9,235 nucleotides of DNA from Cyanobacteria bacterium OH_PDB_112 (GTDB lineage: Bacteria > Cyanobacteriota > Vampirovibrionia > Gastranaerophilales > CAJFVJ01), in contig JAEWLZ010000126.1 in the NCBI GenBank assembly GCA_023457295.1, positions 1 to 9,235 on the forward strand, read 5' to 3'. The notes under the pieces were generated by a model. That model did no database searches. It was not told the DNA's origin and was given only the letters and a program-made list of their open reading frames with translations. This document shows, piece after piece, positions 5,961 through 9,235 of this stretch. How positions within the stretch are numbered: position 1 is the stretch's first letter; every line of letters starts with the position of its first letter. The position numbers and the translations under genes are program-made.

Positions 5961-7669
5961 GTTTTAGCCGTTTCTTTTTCTATGCTCAAATTTTCGTAGT
6001 CTATAAATTCTTGGTAGTCATCAAGTTCTTTTATTGCAAGCATATCTGCTATTCTTGAAGCTTTTTTCTGCTCTTTTGTTATAAAGTAATCCGTCACAAC
6101 CGCAGGAATTGCTCCGATAAATACTCCGAATATGATAGGTATAGCAGAATTAAGACCCGCAATAAAAGGAGTTGTTTTATTTTTCAGCATTGTTTTGGCT
6201 TTTTTATCTGCAATTATAGTGCCCACTGCCAAACCTGAAATAGTTCCGATAATAGAAATAGGGTTTTGAACAATTTGTCCTACCGCTTCCACGCTTTCTG
6301 AGTATTTTTGAGAATTGTCATCAACTCTGTTGAATGTTTTGAAAGTCTTGAATTGCAAGGCTTTAGCATCTGTGATTTGATCTTCTCTTAAGGTTATTTT
6401 ATTCAGGGCTCTTTGACGTTTTTTCTCTTCGATGGCTTCTGTTTTGAGATATTCCTTATATTCTTTGTGATCTTTTATTGCTTGTGATAAAAATTCAAAA
6501 ATATTAGGCTTATATTTTTCTGTGACCCCTATATCTGGCTGTTTATTGATTTTTTCATCATCAACGTATATAAAGTTGTTTATATCTTGTTCCATTTCCT
6601 GTTTTACTTTGAATCTTCCCACTCTGGAAGCCTGTTTTTGTAATCCGGTTAAATAAGCACTTATTCCAATAGCTGTTCCGAGGACGACACCCCAAGGAAT
6701 GAGTTTTTTTGCTACTTCATTTTTCATTTTTAATGATTCTAGGGCTTTGCTTGCCAGCCACCCTACGCCCATAAGTGCGAATGTGGAAACAAAGCTTAAT
6801 GTATTTGTTGCAAATTCTACGTTCTCTGAATAGTCTTGAGAAGCTATATCTACTTTTTCCACCAAATTAAGCAAAAGTTTTTGGTCTTTTTTCGCCATCA
6901 AAATATCTTTATCCGAAATTTTTTGTCCTGTTTTTATTCTGTTTGCGTCAATTTTATCTTCAAATTCTTCTTCCTGTTTTTCATAATCATCATTTTTCAT
7001 TAGCAATTCTTTAATGGAGTCCATAAATCCGAAAGGATTTGTATCCATATCACGTCTGTTAAGTTCTTTTTTCATTTTTTTATCGACGGGGATTGTTTTG
7101 GCTATTTCACTGATCTGCTGTTCTTGTTTTTCATCTAAAATCGCAAATTCATTCGGATTACTCAAGTCTTTGTTCATAGCTTCAAATCTTCCGTGTCTTG
7201 ATGCACCGATTTGAATTTGTGCCGCCCAAGATAAAATTGGTATCGAAGCTATTATTGATGCGCCTATACCCACGGCGTAAGGTATTATTAGCTCTTTGGA
7301 GAAGTAATTTATCGGTTCATCTTTTGGTTTTTTAATTTTGGGCTTTGGGTTGTTTTTTCTTAATAAAAGCATAAGAATAGTGCCTGCAACCATACCTAGC
7401 TGCATTACAGTACTCATAACCTGATTTGAAATTTCTTCAGTCAAAATTTCGGCATCTTCTGCTCGTGATTGAGAATATTCATCCATAACATCCATAGCTC
7501 TAAGCAAAACTTTTCCTCGTTTCAAGGCCTCTTGTTTTTCTTCTTGGCTTGCGGGGTTATTTTTTAAATATTCTTTTTTCTTTGCTTCATAAAGATTACG
7601 CTTGGTTTTCCACTCATCGTAATCATCTTCATAAATTTTGTAATTATTATAGTTTTTAAAAATTTCCAT
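5957..7669 (-). CDS. Unknown membrane protein made of three two-helix modules
   Basis: I do not recognise a family for this 570-residue protein. It has about six membrane segments in three pairs (roughly 85-104/126-150, 289-308/323-343 and 468-487/500-528), separated by highly charged, Lys/Glu-rich, probably coiled-coil linkers. Each pair is framed by the same motifs. Before it comes an SQ motif: SQSRAEDAE at 66-74, SQDYSENVE at 277-285, SQKYSESVE at 453-461. After it comes an ASR motif: ASRHGRF at 156-162, ASRVGRF at 347-353, ASRIADM at 537-543. A linker with an aromatic/DY pattern also recurs. There is no signal peptide, so the charged parts could face the cytoplasm. The ATG has no clear Shine-Dalgarno, so the start is less certain. 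The upstream neighbour on the same strand is the secreted unknown protein, 96 bases away. Its stop interlocks with that of the FAD oxidoreductase gene. Confidence 0.8.
   Translation of the reverse strand: MEIFKNYNNYKIYEDDYDEWKTKRNLYEAKKKEYLKNNPASQEEKQEALKRGKVLLRAMDVMDEYSQSRAEDAEILTEEISNQVMSTVMQLGMVAGTILMLLLRKNNPKPKIKKPKDEPINYFSKELIIPYAVGIGASIIASIPILSWAAQIQIGASRHGRFEAMNKDLSNPNEFAILDEKQEQQISEIAKTIPVDKKMKKELNRRDMDTNPFGFMDSIKELLMKNDDYEKQEEEFEDKIDANRIKTGQKISDKDILMAKKDQKLLLNLVEKVDIASQDYSENVEFATNTLSFVSTFALMGVGWLASKALESLKMKNEVAKKLIPWGVVLGTAIGISAYLTGLQKQASRVGRFKVKQEMEQDINNFIYVDDEKINKQPDIGVTEKYKPNIFEFLSQAIKDHKEYKEYLKTEAIEEKKRQRALNKITLREDQITDAKALQFKTFKTFNRVDDNSQKYSESVEAVGQIVQNPISIIGTISGLAVGTIIADKKAKTMLKNKTTPFIAGLNSAIPIIFGVFIGAIPAVVTDYFITKEQKKASRIADMLAIKELDDYQEFIDYENLSIEKETAKT
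5987..6337 (-). repeat. Module 3 of the triplicated membrane protein
   Basis: It covers residues 445-561: FNRVDDNSQKYSESVE, two membrane segments, QKKASRIADM, then YQEFIDYE. The GRF after ASR is lost here, so it is the most diverged at that motif. Confidence 0.58.
6548..6865 (-). repeat. Module 2 of the triplicated membrane protein
   Basis: It covers residues 269-374: LVEKVDIASQDYSENVE, two membrane segments, QKQASRVGRF, then NNFIYVDDE. It is the most compact copy, with 70 residues from the SQ motif to the ASR motif. Confidence 0.6.
7124..7498 (-). repeat. Module 1 of the triplicated membrane protein
   Basis: It covers residues 58-182: AMDVMDEYSQ, two membrane segments, QIGASRHGRF, then NEFAILDE. 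The loop between the helices is the longest of the three and carries a Lys/Pro-rich stretch at about 107-118. Confidence 0.6.
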
Positions 7670-7765
7670 GAATAAATCTTGCTTTTGACTGCATATTGTA
7701 TTTAAATTACCTCAAGATTTTTTTTGCTATAAATATATAAAAGTATTAAAAACTTTTTACAAATG

Positions 7766-8734
7766 TTATTTTTTGCTTGAAGATGAGGGCGCATTATTAT
7801 TAATAGTAACGGAAGACGGACAACATTCTTTAGCAGGAGGGCATCCTGAAGGAGCTTTAAGGAAATCGTTATCCATATATCTGTCATCATCTAATATTTG
7901 ATCATGGCAACTGCCGGGGATTACAGCTGAATCTAAAATCATTTTGTGCGGATTATTCTTTGGATTTATTTCATAATATCCTTTAATTTTATTGTCGGAA
8001 TAAATTTTTCCGAAAGAAATTGTTCGTATTTTAGTATGAGGGTTATTATCTGAGTCTTTTGCATCCAAAAAATCTTGAACATAATCATTGCATCGAATTG
8101 TGTTGTATGTAACAGGCGGAGAATAAGACGGTACCGCAACAACAGCCATAGCAACATTTACATGTCCTGCCGGAATAGGGTATTTTTTGCCTCTTCTGAG
8201 CATTATTTTCATAGTATCTGAACCGACTCCCGAATAAGCTATAATAGGCAGTTTAGAGATATAATCACTTTGAGTTTTATAGGTGTCTTCGATATATCCG
8301 GGTTTTACTTCTTTATAAGTAGGTTCAAAATGAACCTTAAATTCATTTGAATCTTTGTAAGTGATAGGTTGAGATTCTTCATCGCATTTTATTTTTACAA
8401 TTTTGTAGTAAAAATTTTTCCTGCAAGAAGGATTTTCGGTGGGATAAAGTTTTAAATACAAACTCAAAAATCTTAAAGAAGATACTTTTTTACGAAATAT
8501 ATAAAATCTTCTTAAAGGTTGTATGCCATAAAATGGAATAGTTGCGCTAAAATTCATCAATAATAAAGGATATCCGTTACTATCTGTTCCGTATAAGTAT
8601 ACAACCGGGTTTGGCAGCATTGAATCCAAAAGAAAATCATTTTCTATAACCCCGCTTACCATACGTTGTCTTGCATAAGCAGGAGTTGCTAAAATAAAAA
8701 ACAAAAATAACAATAAAAAAGTAAGTTTTTTCAC
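7766..8734 (-). CDS. Secreted cysteine-containing protein of unknown function
   Basis: Starting at GTG (8732-8734) gives 322 residues with a classic Sec signal peptide: KK, a Leu/Phe core, then ATPAYA before RQ, so cleavage is expected after residue 21. The reading frame stays open upstream to an ATG at 8759-8761 and a TTG at 8792-8794. Only the GTG has a strong ribosome site (AGAGGA, six bases upstream), and it yields the standard signal layout. The mature part has seven cysteines (about 104, 117, 215, 276, 298, 304, 305), the last three in GCPPAKECCPS. It ends in a low-complexity Asn/Ser tail, SSVTINNNAPSSSSKK. It looks mostly beta-rich. No lipobox, membrane anchor or known enzyme motif is visible, so it is probably periplasmic or exported and disulfide-bonded. 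I do not recognise the family. The triplicated membrane protein lies downstream on the same strand. Confidence 0.78.
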   Translation of the reverse strand: MKKLTFLLLFLFFILATPAYARQRMVSGVIENDFLLDSMLPNPVVYLYGTDSNGYPLLLMNFSATIPFYGIQPLRRFYIFRKKVSSLRFLSLYLKLYPTENPSCRKNFYYKIVKIKCDEESQPITYKDSNEFKVHFEPTYKEVKPGYIEDTYKTQSDYISKLPIIAYSGVGSDTMKIMLRRGKKYPIPAGHVNVAMAVVAVPSYSPPVTYNTIRCNDYVQDFLDAKDSDNNPHTKIRTISFGKIYSDNKIKGYYEINPKNNPHKMILDSAVIPGSCHDQILDDDRYMDNDFLKAPSGCPPAKECCPSSVTINNNAPSSSSKK

Positions 8735-8740
8735 TTGAAA

Positions 8741-8746
8741 TCCTCT
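8741..8746 (-). promoter_or_regulatory. Ribosome binding site deciding the GTG start
   Basis: The minus strand reads AGAGGA, six bases before GTG. The earlier in-frame ATG and TTG lack a comparable site, so this sequence favours the shorter protein with an immediate signal peptide. Confidence 0.7.
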
Positions 8747-8840
8747 AATTGAAATTGACATATTTAGTTTAATTCCAATTTCCTTAAATAGCAATATTTA
8801 TTTTTGTTTTTTGTAACCCTATCCTCTAAAAATAATATTT

Positions 8841-8850
8841 ATTATATAAT
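8841..8850. promoter_or_regulatory. Palindromic -10 element between divergent genes
   Basis: ATTATATAAT is its own reverse complement and holds TATAAT on both strands (8845-8850 on +, 8841-8846 on -). For the aminotransferase gene it would start transcription near 8857, giving a leader of about 30 bases. For the secreted-protein gene the leader would be about 100 bases, so that direction is less likely. No good -35 is seen either way. Confidence 0.4.
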
Positions 8851-8885
8851 TGGAAGCAGAAGCTATTTTAAATTGGAGAAAAATG

Positions 8886-9235
8886 ATGAGTGTTTTAGAT
8901 GCTAAAGAATTGTGTTCGGAATATGTAAATAGTCTTGAAACTTATATTATGTTTCAAATTGGACAAGAAACCCAAAGGCTTCGTCCTGAGCTTACTGCAA
9001 AGGGAAGAGCACCTATTTCTTTAAGTATGGGAGCACCTGTTCAAGCTCCGCCAGAGTTTGTAATTGAAGCATTAAAAAACGCTCTTGATGAAAAAGGCAT
9101 CCATTCTTATTCTTCGCCAAAAGGAGAAATGTTTTTCTTGGAGGCGGTTGCAGAGCGAATGAAAAAACGCTTTGGTGTGGATTTAGATCCTAAAACAGAA
9201 ATTTTTTCTTTGATAGGCTCAAAAGAAGGTCTTTC
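8886..9235 (+). CDS. Class I/II PLP aminotransferase, LL-diaminopimelate aminotransferase-like (N-terminal part)
   Basis: The frame runs open off the window end, giving about 116 residues. After an N-terminal helix comes ISLSMGAPVQAPPEFVIEAL, which matches the conserved small-domain G-x-P-x-x-x-P-P segment of fold-type I aminotransferases. Then come HSYSSPKGEMFFLEAVAERM, KKRFGVDLDP and EIFSLIGSKEGLS. The RRFGV-LDP and LIGSKEG pattern is especially like LL-diaminopimelate aminotransferase (DapL), which makes LL-diaminopimelate for lysine and peptidoglycan in cyanobacteria, plants and some other bacteria. The catalytic lysine lies beyond the window, so substrate assignment is tentative; a general aspartate/alanine-type enzyme is possible. 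Two in-frame ATGs adjoin (8883, 8886). GGAG at 8875-8878 is better spaced for the second. Confidence 0.8.
   Translation, partial: MSVLDAKELCSEYVNSLETYIMFQIGQETQRLRPELTAKGRAPISLSMGAPVQAPPEFVIEALKNALDEKGIHSYSSPKGEMFFLEAVAERMKKRFGVDLDPKTEIFSLIGSKEGL

Noticed and set aside
5831..6058. 75-codon + strand open frame crossing the FAD oxidoreductase/membrane protein junction
   Set aside because: It is out of frame with both real genes and has a composition expected from shadow frames.
7702..7890. 62-codon minus-strand frame at the end of the secreted-protein gene
   Set aside because: It mostly overlaps the secreted-protein gene in another frame, has no ribosome site, and its sequence is not protein-like.
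8755..8760. Perfect TTGACA on the + strand
   Set aside because: No -10 box lies at 16-18 bases downstream, and the site is within 130 bases of the aminotransferase start but wrongly placed for its TATAAT. Likely chance.
8853..8863. Small tandem GAAGCA-GAAGC near the aminotransferase start
   Set aside because: It is too short to distinguish from chance and has no clear role.

Overview
The window is AT-rich DNA from a bacterium that is probably diderm (Gram-negative type). The evidence is an MCE/MlaD-type protein with an N-terminal membrane anchor, a lipobox-bearing solute-binding protein and a Sec-signal secreted protein. AT-richness, an LL-diaminopimelate-aminotransferase-like gene and an MlaD-like protein would fit the non-photosynthetic cyanobacterial relatives (Melainabacteria/Gastranaerophilales). 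That placement is inference, because no rRNA or other marker gene is present.

Layout. (1) Positions 1-2778, + strand: the tail of a tightly packed operon with an acyl carrier protein (truncated at its 5' end by the window edge), an N-acetyl sugar amidotransferase of the WbpG/PseA type, and an amidase-signature hydrolase. It looks like the end of a surface-glycan or modified-sugar cluster. (2) 2898-3677, +: an orphan family 3 amino-acid-type solute-binding lipoprotein. (3) 3674-4591, -: a single MCE-domain (MlaD-like) protein with a long helical tail, convergent with the lipoprotein. (4) 4734-5960, +: an FAD-dependent oxidoreductase, divergent from the MCE gene. (5) 5957-7669, -: a 570-residue membrane protein of unknown function, built from three copies of a two-helix module. 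(6) 7766-8734, -: a secreted cysteine-containing protein of unknown function, whose start is best placed at a GTG. (7) 8886-end, +: the N-terminal part of a class I/II PLP aminotransferase resembling LL-diaminopimelate aminotransferase.

Apart from the left operon, the genes are mostly single and alternate in strand. Both convergent pairs end in the same way: their stop codons interlock on one TTAA, leaving no room for an intergenic terminator. The two divergent intergenic regions (4592-4733 and 8735-8882) carry consensus -10 boxes. No tRNA, rRNA, CRISPR array or insertion sequence was seen. No intergenic gap exceeds 150 bases.

The most interesting items are the triplicated membrane protein with its recurrent SQ and ASR-x-GRF motifs, the neighbouring unknown secreted protein, and the ACP/sugar-amidotransferase/amidase trio.
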